A DNA stretch of 64,000 nt, from NCBI RefSeq assembly GCF_027853245.1, contig NZ_JAPTZM010000007.1; one strand, given 5' to 3'. Below the pieces are notes generated by a model, which was given only the letters and a program-made list of their open reading frames with translations, was not told the DNA's origin and did not search any database. This DNA comes from Atlantibacter subterraneus (lineage in GTDB: Bacteria; Pseudomonadota; Gammaproteobacteria; Enterobacterales; Enterobacteriaceae). A program made the position numbers and the translations under genes. This document shows positions 15,773-24,198 of the stretch, piece after piece (positions within the stretch are counted from its first letter, which is position 1; each line of letters opens with the position of its first letter).

Positions 15773-17869
15773 ATGTGGCGACGCCTGATCTACCATCCGG
15801 AAATCAACTACGCACTTCGTCAAACTCTGGTGCTGTGTCTGCCTGTGGCGGTGGGTCTGGTTCTGGGCCATCTGCAACAGGGCCTGCTGTTCTCTCTCGT
15901 TCCCGCCTGCTGCAATATCGCGGGTCTGGATACCCCGCACAAACGCTTCTTTAAACGCCTGATTATCGGCGGTTCGCTGTTTGCGCTCAGCAGCCTGGCG
16001 ATGCAATTACTGCTGCTTAACGCCGTGCCGCTGCCGCTGGCGCTCTCCGGGCTGGCACTGCTCCTGGGCGTAACCGCGGAAATCAGTCCGTTACATGCGC
16101 GCCTGCTCCCGGCCTCGCTCATCGCGGCAATCTTCACGCTCAGCCTGGCAAGCTATATGCCGATATGGGAACCGCTACTGCTGTATGCCCTGGGCACGCT
16201 GTGGTACGGGCTGTTCAACTGGTTTTGGTTCTGGCTGTGGCGCGAGCAGCCGCTGCGCGAAACCCTGAGTCTGCTGTACCGCCAGCTGGCGGAATATTGC
16301 GAAGCCAAATACAGCCTGTTGACTCAGCATACCGATCCGCAAAACGCGCTGCCGCCGCTGCTGGCGCGCCAGCAAAAAACCGTCGACCTGATTACCCAGT
16401 GCTACCAGCAACTGCATATGCTGTCGACCGGTAACCATCACGGCTATAAGCGCCTGCTGCGCACCTTCCAGATCGCGCTCGATTTACAGGAACATATTTC
16501 GGTGAGCCTGCACCAGCCTGAAGAAGTGCAGAAACTGGTGCATGAAACTCATGCCGAAGCGGTGATCCGCTGGAATGCCCAAACCGTGGCGGCTCGTCTG
16601 CGCGAGCGCGCCGACGACATTCTGTATCACCGCTATCCCAAACGCTTCGAAATGGATAAACAGATCGGCGCGCTGGAGAAAATCGCCCGCCAGCACCCGG
16701 ATAACCCGGTAGGCCAGTTCTGCGAATACCACTTCAGCCGTATCGCCAGGGTATTAAAATCCCAGCGTCCGCTCTATTCGCGGGATCTGATGGAAGACAA
16801 ACAGCGCCGCCTGCCGGTGTTGCGCGCGTTGAAAAGCTATCTGTCGTTGAAGTCCACTGCGCTGCGCAGTTCTGCACGTATTGCCGTGATGCTGAGTATC
16901 GCCAGCCTGGTGGGCAGCGCCCTGCATCTGCCGAAACCCTACTGGATTTTAATGACCGTGATGTTCGTAACCCAGAACGGCTACGGTGCCACGCGGGTGC
17001 GCATTCTCCACCGTGCGGGCGGTACCATGGCGGGGCTGATTATTGCCGGTATCACCCTGCACTATCACGTTGCCGACGGTTATACCCTGCTGGCGATGCT
17101 GGTCATCACCATCGTGAGTTATCTCATCATCCGCAAAAATTACGGCTGGGCCACTATCGGCTTTACCGTTACCGCGGTATACAGCCTTCAGTTGCTCTCC
17201 CTGAGCGGCGAGCAATATATTCTGCCGAGGCTTATCGATACGCTGATAGGCTGCCTGATCGCCTTTGGCGGCATGGTCTGGCTATGGCCCCAGTGGCAAA
17301 GCGGCCTGCTGCGTAAAAACGCCCACGATGCACTGGAAGCGGACCAGAAAGCGATACGCTTGATCCTCAGCGACGACCCGCAGCCGACGCCGCTGGCGTG
17401 GCAGCGCATGCTGGTGAATCAGGCGCACAATGCCCTCTACAACTCGCTGAATCAGGCCATGCAGGAGCCGGGATTTAATACCCGCTATCTGGAAGAGATG
17501 AAACTGTGGGTGACGCACAGCCAGTTTATCGTCGAGCACATTAATGCCATGACCACCATGGCGCGGGAGCACACCATGCTGACGCCGGATCTGGCGCAGC
17601 GCTATTTGCAGTCGTGCGAAATTGCGCTGCAACGCTGCCAGCAGCGGCTGGAATATGACGAGCCGGGTGAGACCAAAGACGCGGTAATACTGGATATGCC
17701 GGAAGCCATGTCTCAGGGGCCGTTAAGCGTACTGGAACAGCACCTGCAGCGGATACTCGGCCACCTCGACACCATGCATACCATTTCATCAGTAGCATGG
17801 CGTCAGCGGCCGCATCATGGGATCTGGCTTAACCGGCGACTCAATAATCCAAAAGCGGTTAACGACTGA
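15773..17869 (+). CDS. yhfK: Inner-membrane FUSC-family protein YhfK
   Basis: The 698-residue protein has two membrane blocks, each of about six helices (about residues 15-155 and 365-500, e.g. SARIAVMLSIASLVGSALHLPKPYWILMTVMFV), separated and followed by cytosolic helical segments. This is the fusaric-acid-resistance/YccS-YhfK architecture. Substrate unknown. It starts 47 bases after crp. Its 3' end overlaps that of argD on the other strand by 11 bases, so the two genes are tail to tail with no room for a terminator. Confidence 0.9.
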   Translation: MWRRLIYHPEINYALRQTLVLCLPVAVGLVLGHLQQGLLFSLVPACCNIAGLDTPHKRFFKRLIIGGSLFALSSLAMQLLLLNAVPLPLALSGLALLLGVTAEISPLHARLLPASLIAAIFTLSLASYMPIWEPLLLYALGTLWYGLFNWFWFWLWREQPLRETLSLLYRQLAEYCEAKYSLLTQHTDPQNALPPLLARQQKTVDLITQCYQQLHMLSTGNHHGYKRLLRTFQIALDLQEHISVSLHQPEEVQKLVHETHAEAVIRWNAQTVAARLRERADDILYHRYPKRFEMDKQIGALEKIARQHPDNPVGQFCEYHFSRIARVLKSQRPLYSRDLMEDKQRRLPVLRALKSYLSLKSTALRSSARIAVMLSIASLVGSALHLPKPYWILMTVMFVTQNGYGATRVRILHRAGGTMAGLIIAGITLHYHVADGYTLLAMLVITIVSYLIIRKNYGWATIGFTVTAVYSLQLLSLSGEQYILPRLIDTLIGCLIAFGGMVWLWPQWQSGLLRKNAHDALEADQKAIRLILSDDPQPTPLAWQRMLVNQAHNALYNSLNQAMQEPGFNTRYLEEMKLWVTHSQFIVEHINAMTTMAREHTMLTPDLAQRYLQSCEIALQRCQQRLEYDEPGETKDAVILDMPEAMSQGPLSVLEQHLQRILGHLDTMHTISSVAWRQRPHHGIWLNRRLNNPKAVND

Positions 17870-19076
17870 CTTTCGCCACGGCCTGCGCGAAGCGCGTCAT
17901 GCCTTCGTCAATGTCCGCCGCGTCCACCACCAGCGAGGGGGCAAAACGCATCACATCCGGACCGGCGTTAAGCACCATGACGCCCGCCTCTGCCGCGGCG
18001 TATAAGAATTCACGGGCGCGGCCTTTAAACTGCGGTTTAAGCTCCGCGCCAATCAATAGTCCCATACCGCGAATATCGCTGAACACATCGTACTGCGCAT
18101 CGATCTGCTCAAGATGCTGCACGAAGCGCGCGCGCTTGTGGTTTACGCCAGCCAGTACATCCGGCGTATTGATGATATCAAACGCCGCACCGGCAACCGC
18201 ACAGGCCAGCGGGTTACCGCCGTAGGTGGAGCCGTGAGAGCCCACATGGAACGCCGAGGCGATATCCTGAGTGGTCAGCATCGCGCTAATCGGGAAACCG
18301 CCGCCCAGCGCTTTGGCGCTGGTGAGGATATCCGGCGTCACGCCGTAATGCATGTAAGCGAACAGATCTCCGGTACGGCCCATGCCGCACTGCACTTCAT
18401 CAAACACCAGCAGCGCCTGATGCTGGTCGCACAGATCGCGCAGCCCCTGTAAGAATTCCGGGGTCGCCGCCGTCACGCCACCTTCACCCTGAATCGGCTC
18501 TACCACGACGGCACAGGTGTGATCGTCCATCACCGCTTTCACCGCATGCAGATCGTTAAACGGCACATGGATAATGTCCGCCGGTTTCGGTCCGAAGCCG
18601 TCGGAATATTTCGGCTGCCCGCCGACCGACACGGTAAACAGCGAGCGGCCATGGAATGCGTTATGAAAGGCGATGATCTTGGTTTTATACGGGCTGTGGC
18701 GGGTGGACGCGTAATAGCGAGCCAGTTTGAACGCGGTCTCGTTGGCTTCGGTGCCCGAGTTCATAAACAGCACGCGCTCGGCAAAGGTGGCATCAATAAG
18801 CTTGCGGCCCAGGCGTAGCGCCGGCTCGTTGGTAAAGACGTTGCTGGTGTGCCACAGGGTTTCACCCTGGGTTTTCAACGCCTCCACCAGTGCCGGATGG
18901 CAGTGACCCAGCGCCGTAACCGCAATCCCGCCGGCAAAATCAACATACTCCTTGCCCTGCTGATCCCATACGCGGCTGCCCTTGCCTTTTACCGGAATAA
19001 ACTCAGCCGGTGCATAGACTGGCAGAATAACGTCGTCAAAAGTCGCTCGGGTAATTGCCGTCTGTTCTGTAGCCAT
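17859..19076 (-). CDS. argD: Acetylornithine / N-succinyl-diaminopimelate aminotransferase
   Basis: The 405-residue class III PLP aminotransferase acts in arginine synthesis (N-acetylglutamate semialdehyde to N-acetylornithine) and in lysine synthesis as DapC. The PLP lysine is Lys255 in TSAKALGGG; FDEVQCGMGRTG (about 225-236) and NSGTEANE (106-113) are typical. The final codons overlap yhfK. Upstream, at 19092-19144, are AT-rich half-palindromes resembling ARG boxes. Confidence 0.97.
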   Translation of the reverse strand: MATEQTAITRATFDDVILPVYAPAEFIPVKGKGSRVWDQQGKEYVDFAGGIAVTALGHCHPALVEALKTQGETLWHTSNVFTNEPALRLGRKLIDATFAERVLFMNSGTEANETAFKLARYYASTRHSPYKTKIIAFHNAFHGRSLFTVSVGGQPKYSDGFGPKPADIIHVPFNDLHAVKAVMDDHTCAVVVEPIQGEGGVTAATPEFLQGLRDLCDQHQALLVFDEVQCGMGRTGDLFAYMHYGVTPDILTSAKALGGGFPISAMLTTQDIASAFHVGSHGSTYGGNPLACAVAGAAFDIINTPDVLAGVNHKRARFVQHLEQIDAQYDVFSDIRGMGLLIGAELKPQFKGRAREFLYAAAEAGVMVLNAGPDVMRFAPSLVVDAADIDEGMTRFAQAVAKVSR

Positions 19077-19091
19077 CTCACGCCCATCCGT

Positions 19092-19144
19092 TTATGCAAA
19101 ATCTTGATTGAAAATATAATCACAAAATATGCATAAAAAATCAG
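19092..19144 (-). promoter_or_regulatory. Possible ArgR operator region for argD
   Basis: The AT-rich stretch before argD contains TTATGCAAAATCTTGATTG and ATATGCATAAAAAATCA, which resemble weak ARG boxes (TGAATAATTATTCA type). The E. coli argD promoter is ArgR-repressed. The match by eye is loose. Confidence 0.35.
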
Positions 19145-19161
19145 TTGATGGCAACAGAAAA

Positions 19162-19725
19162 TCAGCGCCGTAAAAAGTTGTTCAGCAGCGCGTGGCCCTG
19201 TTCACTGAGAATACTTTCCGGATGAAACTGCACCCCTTCCAGATCCCACTCGCGATGGCGGATGCCCATAATTTCGTCCCCGGCACTCCAGGCCGTGACG
19301 TCGAACTCATCCGGCAGCGTGGCGGGATCAATCAACAGGGAGTGGTAGCGCGTCACGGTAAGCGGGTTATTCAGCCCATGAAACACGCCGCTACCGTTAT
19401 GGGAGATTGCCGAGGTCTTACCGTGCATGACCTGGCGGGCGCGAACAATCCGCGCGCCGAACGCCTGGCCAATGGCCTGATGGCCAAGACAGACGCCCAG
19501 AATCGGCAGCTTGCCCGCGTAATCCCGTATCACATCCAGCGAGATACCTGCCTCGTTGGGCGTGCAGGGACCGGGGGATATCACGATTTTTTGCGGCGCG
19601 AGCGTGGCGATGTCAGCCACGCTGATTTCATCATTGCGCTTAACCACTACTTCCGCGCCGAGTTCGCAGAAATACTGGTACAGGTTCCAGGTGAACGAAT
19701 CGTAGTTATCAATCAGCAGTAGCAT
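19162..19725 (-). CDS. pabA: Aminodeoxychorismate synthase, glutamine amidotransferase subunit
   Basis: The 187-residue class I amidotransferase has the full triad: Cys79 in GVCLGHQ, His168 and Glu170 in VQFHPES. With PabB it makes 4-amino-4-deoxychorismate for folate synthesis. The oxyanion motif SPGPCTPNEAG is at 50-60. It lies 30 bases downstream of fic and 85 bases before argD; the run yhfG-fic-pabA-argD may be a single transcript with internal promoters. Confidence 0.96.
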   Translation of the reverse strand: MLLLIDNYDSFTWNLYQYFCELGAEVVVKRNDEISVADIATLAPQKIVISPGPCTPNEAGISLDVIRDYAGKLPILGVCLGHQAIGQAFGARIVRARQVMHGKTSAISHNGSGVFHGLNNPLTVTRYHSLLIDPATLPDEFDVTAWSAGDEIMGIRHREWDLEGVQFHPESILSEQGHALLNNFLRR

Positions 19726-19755
19726 GGCGGCTCCGAAAATATGAACCGCGCTATT

Positions 19756-20358
19756 CTACTCACTTTCCCGGGCTTCACTCACCACTTTGCTGAAGATGGT
19801 AATCAACGGCTCCAGATCGCCCATCGCCCCGGCCTGGTTCGCTTCGCGCCAGAACTGCGGGTCGATATCGCGCCAGTCAAGGCTGTATCCGGCATGGATC
19901 GCCAGTTGCTCAAAGAAAATGCGCTGGCTCAGCCCTGAACCGAGGCGGAACGGATGCAGCACGTTGATTTCGCAATAGTAGTGCGCCAGCCGCTGGATAA
20001 ATTCCTGCGCGGGCAGCCCCGCCAGATACCCTTCATCTTCCAGATCCTGGAACAGGTCGTTGCCCTCTTTTTCGATATAACCGAAATGGCAAAACCGGGT
20101 ATCGCCCTGGTAAATATCCACTTCACGCAGCTCGCCTGCCCAGTCGAACACGTCCTGGAACAGGTGACGGTGGATCGCGCACAGATGAGGCAACCCGCGC
20201 GGGATCGGCCCCAGTGGCAGCGTGGCGGCGCGCAACGCGATCAGCTCCAGCATCGCGGCGTCCAGGCGCTGCGCCTGGCGGATATTAAGACGGTTTTTCA
20301 GCACGTCCAGACCGGCATACAGATACGGGTCACGCCCGTCACCGAATTTATCGCTCAT
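19756..20358 (-). CDS. fic: Fic-domain toxin-like protein
   Basis: The 200-residue Fic-fold protein has its core motif at residues 135-146 (HPFRLGSGLSQR). The canonical AMP-transferase motif is HxFx(D/E)GNGRxxR: His135 and Arg146 are kept, but the acidic metal ligand is Leu139, Asn is Ser141 and the ATP-contacting Arg is Leu143. E. coli Fic has the same kind of non-canonical site, lacks demonstrated AMPylation and is thought to act on an unknown substrate. Gly55, changed in the classical cAMP-filamentation mutant (G55R), is wild type. The gene overlaps yhfG by 11 bases, the class I Fic toxin/antitoxin layout. Confidence 0.94.
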   Translation of the reverse strand: MSDKFGDGRDPYLYAGLDVLKNRLNIRQAQRLDAAMLELIALRAATLPLGPIPRGLPHLCAIHRHLFQDVFDWAGELREVDIYQGDTRFCHFGYIEKEGNDLFQDLEDEGYLAGLPAQEFIQRLAHYYCEINVLHPFRLGSGLSQRIFFEQLAIHAGYSLDWRDIDPQFWREANQAGAMGDLEPLITIFSKVVSEARESE

Positions 20359-20518
20359 AGTGCCCCCTGAGTTCCTGAAGGCGTTGCTCGGCTTCGTCTG
20401 TGGTTAACTCGATTACCGGGATATCCCGTCCCTCCAGGCGCAGGCTGGCCTGAAAGTTGCCGTTTCGCTTTTGTTCCCAGAGACGGGATTTTTGTTTATC
20501 GGTGAGTTTTTTAGACAT
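20348..20518 (-). CDS. yhfG: Fic antitoxin YhfG (FicA type)
   Basis: The 56-residue protein, too short for many gene callers, starts MSKKLTDKQKSRLWEQKRNG behind a GGGAGG ribosome site and ends ..LQELRGHYER. Residues 25-30, SLRLEG, fit the Fic-inhibitory motif (S/T)xxxE(G/N), with the inhibitory glutamate at 29. This matches the class I antitoxin that places a Glu in the Fic active site. It is upstream of and overlaps fic by 11 bases, so antitoxin is translated first. Confidence 0.92.
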   Translation of the reverse strand: MSKKLTDKQKSRLWEQKRNGNFQASLRLEGRDIPVIELTTDEAEQRLQELRGHYER

Positions 20519-20591
20519 AGCGCCTCCCTGATCGTGACCGTATTTGCCACAAGTATAAGCAGCAAATCACAGACACGCCGGGAAGCGGCAA

Positions 20592-20614
20592 GCGCGGGTT
20601 AAGCGAACCCGCGC
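20592..20614 (-). terminator. Hairpin after ppiA
   Basis: GCGCGGGTT (20592-20600) and AACCCGCGC (20606-20614) form a 9-base-pair stem just beyond the ppiA stop on the minus strand. The T tract is weak (TTGCC), so termination may be partial. Confidence 0.55.
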
Positions 20615-20623
20615 GAAAGGCAG

Positions 20624-21196
20624 TTACGGCAGGACTTTAGCAGACTGGATAACTATCGGTTTTGACGGGACATTTTGGTAAGGGCCCACGTCATGGGTCT
20701 GGGCCTGGGCGATTTTATCGGCCACGTCCATCCCTTTCACAACTTTACCAAACACCGCATACCCGAAATCGCGCTGGCCGTGGTCAAGGAACGCGTTGTC
20801 CGCCACGTTGATAAAGAACTGGCTGGTGGCGCTGTCTTTATCTGCGGTCCGCGCCATGGAGATGGTGCCACGGGTGTTGCGCAGGCCGTTATCGGCTTCG
20901 TTTTTGATCGGCGCGTTGGCTTGCTTTTGCTGCATATCGGAAGTGAAGCCGCCGCCCTGGATCATAAAGCCCGGGATCACGCGATGGAAAATGGTGTTGT
21001 TGTAGTAACCGCTATTCACGTAATCAACGAAGTTTTTCGCAGAAACTGGCGCTTTCTGGCTATTTAACTCCAGTTCGATATTGCCGGCAGAGGTCGTCAA
21101 CAGTACGCGAGGGTCGCCTTTAGCAGCCAGCGCCGCAGGTGAGAGAGCGGAAAGAGCGAACACAGCTGCAACAGCCGCCAGAGTTGATTTGAGCAT
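20624..21196 (-). CDS. ppiA: Periplasmic cyclophilin-type prolyl isomerase A
   Basis: The 190-residue precursor has a signal peptide (MLKSTLAAVAAVFALSALSPAALA, cleavage near residue 24) and a cyclophilin domain with NTIFHRVIPGFMIQGGG, SMARTADKDSATSQFFIN and DFGYAVFGKVVKGMDV. It catalyses prolyl isomerisation in the periplasm. It is transcribed away from tsgA; a perfect CRP site lies in the shared upstream region, in line with cAMP-CRP control of E. coli ppiA. Confidence 0.97.
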   Translation of the reverse strand: MLKSTLAAVAAVFALSALSPAALAAKGDPRVLLTTSAGNIELELNSQKAPVSAKNFVDYVNSGYYNNTIFHRVIPGFMIQGGGFTSDMQQKQANAPIKNEADNGLRNTRGTISMARTADKDSATSQFFINVADNAFLDHGQRDFGYAVFGKVVKGMDVADKIAQAQTHDVGPYQNVPSKPIVIQSAKVLP

Positions 21197-21336
21197 GAAG
21201 CATTCCTTACGAAAACAGGGTTAAAAGCGAGTGGCTTGATTCTAAAGACCGTAACCGCATCGTGCCAGAGATTTACCTGGTTTTACGATGCCTGGCTAAC
21301 ATCCGGGATTTTTCTCTTTAAAGTATCGCCAATTCG

Positions 21337-21352
21337 TGTGATTTAACTCACA
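21337..21352. promoter_or_regulatory. CRP binding site between ppiA and tsgA
   Basis: TGTGA-TTTAAC-TCACA is an exact match to both CRP half-sites. It lies 141 bases from the ppiA ATG and 122 bases from the tsgA ATG. E. coli ppiA is known to be CRP-cAMP controlled. Confidence 0.8.
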
Positions 21353-21473
21353 TCAGATTGTGGTTTTTGCAGCAAATTAATACTCAAACATTTATATGCG
21401 TCACAAAAAAACATAAACTGCCCGCGCTTCTGGCATCCCCGGGATGCCTTACTTACCTCTTCACAGGATCTTC

Positions 21474-22646
21474 ATGACTAACAGCAATCGCATCAAGCTC
21501 ACATGGATCAGTTACTTTTCTTACGCCCTGACCGGCGCGTTAGTAATTGTCACCGGGATGGTGATGGGCAATATCGCCGACTACTTCGGCCTGCCGGTTT
21601 CCAGCATGAGTAATACTTTTACCTTCCTTAACGCCGGGATTTTAATTTCCATCTTTCTGAATGCCTGGCTGATGGAAATCGTTCCGCTGAAAACCCAGCT
21701 GCGCTTCGGCTTTGTGATGATGGTGCTGGCAGTCGCTGGGCTGATGTTTAGCCACAGTCTGGCACTGTTTTCCGCCTGTATGTTCGTGCTGGGCGTAGTC
21801 AGCGGTATCACCATGTCTATCGGCACCTTCCTGGTCACCCAGATGTACGAAGGGCGTCAGCGCGGCTCGCGCCTGCTGTTTACCGACTCCTTTTTCAGCA
21901 TGGCAGGCATGATATTCCCGATGCTGGCGGCCTGGCTGCTGGCGCGCACCATCGAATGGTACTGGGTTTACGCCTGCATCGGCCTGGTCTACGTGGCGAT
22001 TTTTATTCTGACCTTCGGCTGCGAGTTCCCGGCGCTGGGCAAGCACGCCAAACAGAGCGATACCCCTGTCGAGAAAGAAAAGTGGGGTATTGGCGTGCTG
22101 TTCCTGTCGGTGGCGGCGCTGTGTTACATCCTCGGCCAGCTGGGCTTTATCTCCTGGGTGCCGGAATACGCGAAAAGCCTTGGCATGAGCCTGAACGACG
22201 CCGGTAAACTGGTGAGCGATTTCTGGATGTCGTACATGTTCGGCATGTGGGCGTTCAGCTTTATCCTGCGCTTCTTTGATCTGCAACGCATTCTGACCGT
22301 GCTGGCGGGCCTCGCTACGGTGCTGATGTACTGCTTTATTTCCGGAGAACCGCAGCATATGGCGTGGTTTATTCTGACGCTGGGCTTCTTCTCCAGCGCC
22401 ATTTACACCTCGATCATCACCCTCGGTTCTCTGCAAACCAGGGTGCCATCGCCGAAGCTGGTTAACTTTATTCTGACCTGCGGCACCGTCGGAACCATGT
22501 TGACCTTTGTGGTCACCGGCCCGATTGTCGCCCACAGCGGCCCGCAGGCGGCGCTCAATACCGCTAATGGTTTGTACGCCGTGGTGTTCGTGATGTGCTT
22601 TGTATTGGGCTTCGTGACGCGTCATCGCCGCCACACAGCACAGTAA
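21474..22646 (+). CDS. tsgA: MFS-type membrane protein TsgA
   Basis: The 390-residue major-facilitator protein has about 12 membrane helices and the loop motif YEGRQRGSRLLFTDSFFSMAGMI. It belongs to the TsgA group, near fucose/glucose permeases. The transported substrate is not known; a Salmonella mutant phenotype relates to tellurite/selenite. The ATG at 21474 (TNSNRIKLTW..) follows a CACAGGA ribosome site and gives the family length; an earlier in-frame ATG at 21444 lacks support. It is convergent with codA. Confidence 0.93.
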   Translation: MTNSNRIKLTWISYFSYALTGALVIVTGMVMGNIADYFGLPVSSMSNTFTFLNAGILISIFLNAWLMEIVPLKTQLRFGFVMMVLAVAGLMFSHSLALFSACMFVLGVVSGITMSIGTFLVTQMYEGRQRGSRLLFTDSFFSMAGMIFPMLAAWLLARTIEWYWVYACIGLVYVAIFILTFGCEFPALGKHAKQSDTPVEKEKWGIGVLFLSVAALCYILGQLGFISWVPEYAKSLGMSLNDAGKLVSDFWMSYMFGMWAFSFILRFFDLQRILTVLAGLATVLMYCFISGEPQHMAWFILTLGFFSSAIYTSIITLGSLQTRVPSPKLVNFILTCGTVGTMLTFVVTGPIVAHSGPQAALNTANGLYAVVFVMCFVLGFVTRHRRHTAQ

Positions 22647-22652
22647 TGCTCA

Positions 22653-22682
22653 ACGCGCCCTTTAGTCTGCTGAAGGGCGCGT
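22653..22682. terminator. Hairpin between tsgA and codA
   Basis: ACGCGCCCTT (22653-22662) and AAGGGCGCGT (22673-22682) form a 10-base-pair stem that includes the last codons of codA and lies 6 bases after the tsgA stop. The T tracts are poor. It is probably the shared transcript end. Confidence 0.45.
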
Positions 22683-23960
22683 AAAGTAAATCTCTTCTCC
22701 GCCGTTATCCATCTGCACCCAGGTTTGCGCCAGCTGCGTGGTGGCGATCGCTTTGCCGTGACGCACCGACCAGCGCACCGGCACCTGGCGTCGTACCGCC
22801 TCAAAACCGTTCTCCGCCGGGAGAATAATCAGATTGGCCGGGTTGCCCTCTTTAATACCGTACTGCGCAATGCCCAGGGTTCTGGCGCTGTTGTGAGTGA
22901 TGAGATCCAGGCTCTGGTTAATTTGTTCATAGCCCATCATCTGGCAAACGTGCAGGCCCATATGCAGCACCTGCAACATGTTGCCGGTACCCAGCGGATA
23001 CCACGGATCAAAGACGTCGTCATGGCCGAAGCAGACATTGATATCCGCCGCCAATAGCTCCTTCACCCGGGTAATACCGCGCCGCTTCGGATAATCGTCA
23101 AACCGCCCCTGTAAATGAATATTCACCAGCGGATTGGCGACAAAATTAATCCCGGAGAGCTTCAGCAGGCGGAACAGCCGCGAGGTGTATGCGCCGTTGT
23201 AGCTGTGCATCGCGGTGGTATGGCTGGCGGTCACGCGTTCGCCAATGTTATCCCGCAGCGCCAGCGCCGCCACGGTTTCCAGAAAGCGTGACTGCTCGTC
23301 GTCAATTTCATCGCAGTGAATATCCAGCGGCCGGTCATATTTTTTTGCCAGGGCGAAAGCAATATTCAGCGACTCAACGCCGTATTCACGCGTGAACTCG
23401 AAATGCGGGATCGCCCCCACCACGTCCGCGCCGAGCTTCAGCGCCTCTTCCAGCAAGGCCTCGCCGTTGGGATACGAGAGAATGCCCTCCTGCGGAAAGG
23501 CTACCAGCTGTAAATCAATCCACGGCGCGACTTCTTTTTTCACTTCCAGCAGCGCTTTCAGCGCCGTGAGCGTCGGGTCGGAGACATCCACATGCGTGCG
23601 CACATACTGGATCCCCTGCGCCATTTGCCACTTCAGGGTTTGCCAGGCGCGCGCTTTGACATCCTCATGGCTCAGCGTCGCCTTGCGCTCGGCCCAGCGC
23701 TCAATGCCTTCGAACAGGGTTCCGGAGAGATTCCAGCTGGGCTCGCCTGCGGTCTGCGTGGTGTCCAGATGGATATGCGGCTCGATAAACGGCGGAACGG
23801 CCAATCCGCCGCGCGCATTCAGCACATCAAGGCTGCTGTGAACGCCATTTTCCATCGGCGCGATGGTCCCGAACCGACCTTTATCGATAGCGATTTGCCA
23901 TAATCCTTCCCGCCCCGGTAAACGCACATTCTGGATTAACCACAAAGACGTTGAAGACAT
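22662..23960 (-). CDS. codA: Cytosine deaminase
   Basis: The 432-residue amidohydrolase converts cytosine to uracil and ammonia. The metal and active-site motifs of CodA are all present: EPHIHLDTTQTAGEP with His62 and His64, DIHCDEIDDEQ (about 214-224), TASHTTAMHSYNGAY and FGHDDVFDPWYPLG. I chose the start at 23960 behind a CGGAGGGAG ribosome site; an upstream in-frame start at 24002 is not conserved. In E. coli codA is the second gene of codBA near lac. Here it stands alone, with no cytosine permease gene beside it, between tsgA and the nirB promoter. Confidence 0.95.
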   Translation of the reverse strand: MSSTSLWLIQNVRLPGREGLWQIAIDKGRFGTIAPMENGVHSSLDVLNARGGLAVPPFIEPHIHLDTTQTAGEPSWNLSGTLFEGIERWAERKATLSHEDVKARAWQTLKWQMAQGIQYVRTHVDVSDPTLTALKALLEVKKEVAPWIDLQLVAFPQEGILSYPNGEALLEEALKLGADVVGAIPHFEFTREYGVESLNIAFALAKKYDRPLDIHCDEIDDEQSRFLETVAALALRDNIGERVTASHTTAMHSYNGAYTSRLFRLLKLSGINFVANPLVNIHLQGRFDDYPKRRGITRVKELLAADINVCFGHDDVFDPWYPLGTGNMLQVLHMGLHVCQMMGYEQINQSLDLITHNSARTLGIAQYGIKEGNPANLIILPAENGFEAVRRQVPVRWSVRHGKAIATTQLAQTWVQMDNGGEEIYFTRPSAD

Positions 23961-24097
23961 ACTCCCTCCGCTGTAAGCGCTTTTTACAGAGTGATACCAC
24001 ATTCCGTCTGGCCTGACCCGAATTTGTTTAAAAAGCGCGCAAAATCGAAAACTGAATCAATTCCGCCACTTAGAAAATCCTACAAAAATCAAGGATA

Positions 24098-24113
24098 TAC
24101 CCATTAAGGGGTA
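24098..24113. promoter_or_regulatory. NarL/NarP 7-2-7 site for nirB
   Basis: TACCCAT-TA-AGGGGTA is a 7-2-7 inverted pair of NarL/NarP heptamers. It is centred about 28 bases upstream of the FNR site, like the E. coli nirB arrangement for nitrate/nitrite activation. Confidence 0.8.
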
Positions 24114-24126
24114 TATGGGGCGGAAA

Positions 24127-24140
24127 TTGATCTGAATCAA
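24127..24140. promoter_or_regulatory. FNR site for nirB
   Basis: TTGAT-CTGA-ATCAA is an exact FNR consensus, located 59-72 bases before the nirB ATG. By analogy with E. coli it is centred near -41.5 for class II activation under anaerobiosis. Confidence 0.88.
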
Positions 24141-24198
24141 GAAGGGGGTTTGCTGAATCGTTAAGGTAGGCAGTAGTAGAATAGAAATTGAGGCAAAA

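Larger units (their letters stand above)
23961..24198 (+). promoter_or_regulatory. codA-nirB divergent promoter region
   Basis: This 238-base region holds the nirB control sites listed separately, followed by GCTGAATCGTTAAGGTAGGC, which closely resembles the E. coli nirB core promoter, and the nirB leader. The codA promoter must also lie here, at the left end. Confidence 0.75.

Noticed and set aside
21642..22634. 330-codon open frame opposite tsgA, rich in His and Gln
   Set aside because: Antisense shadow of an Ala/Leu/Phe-rich membrane protein gene; no ribosome site or family resemblance.
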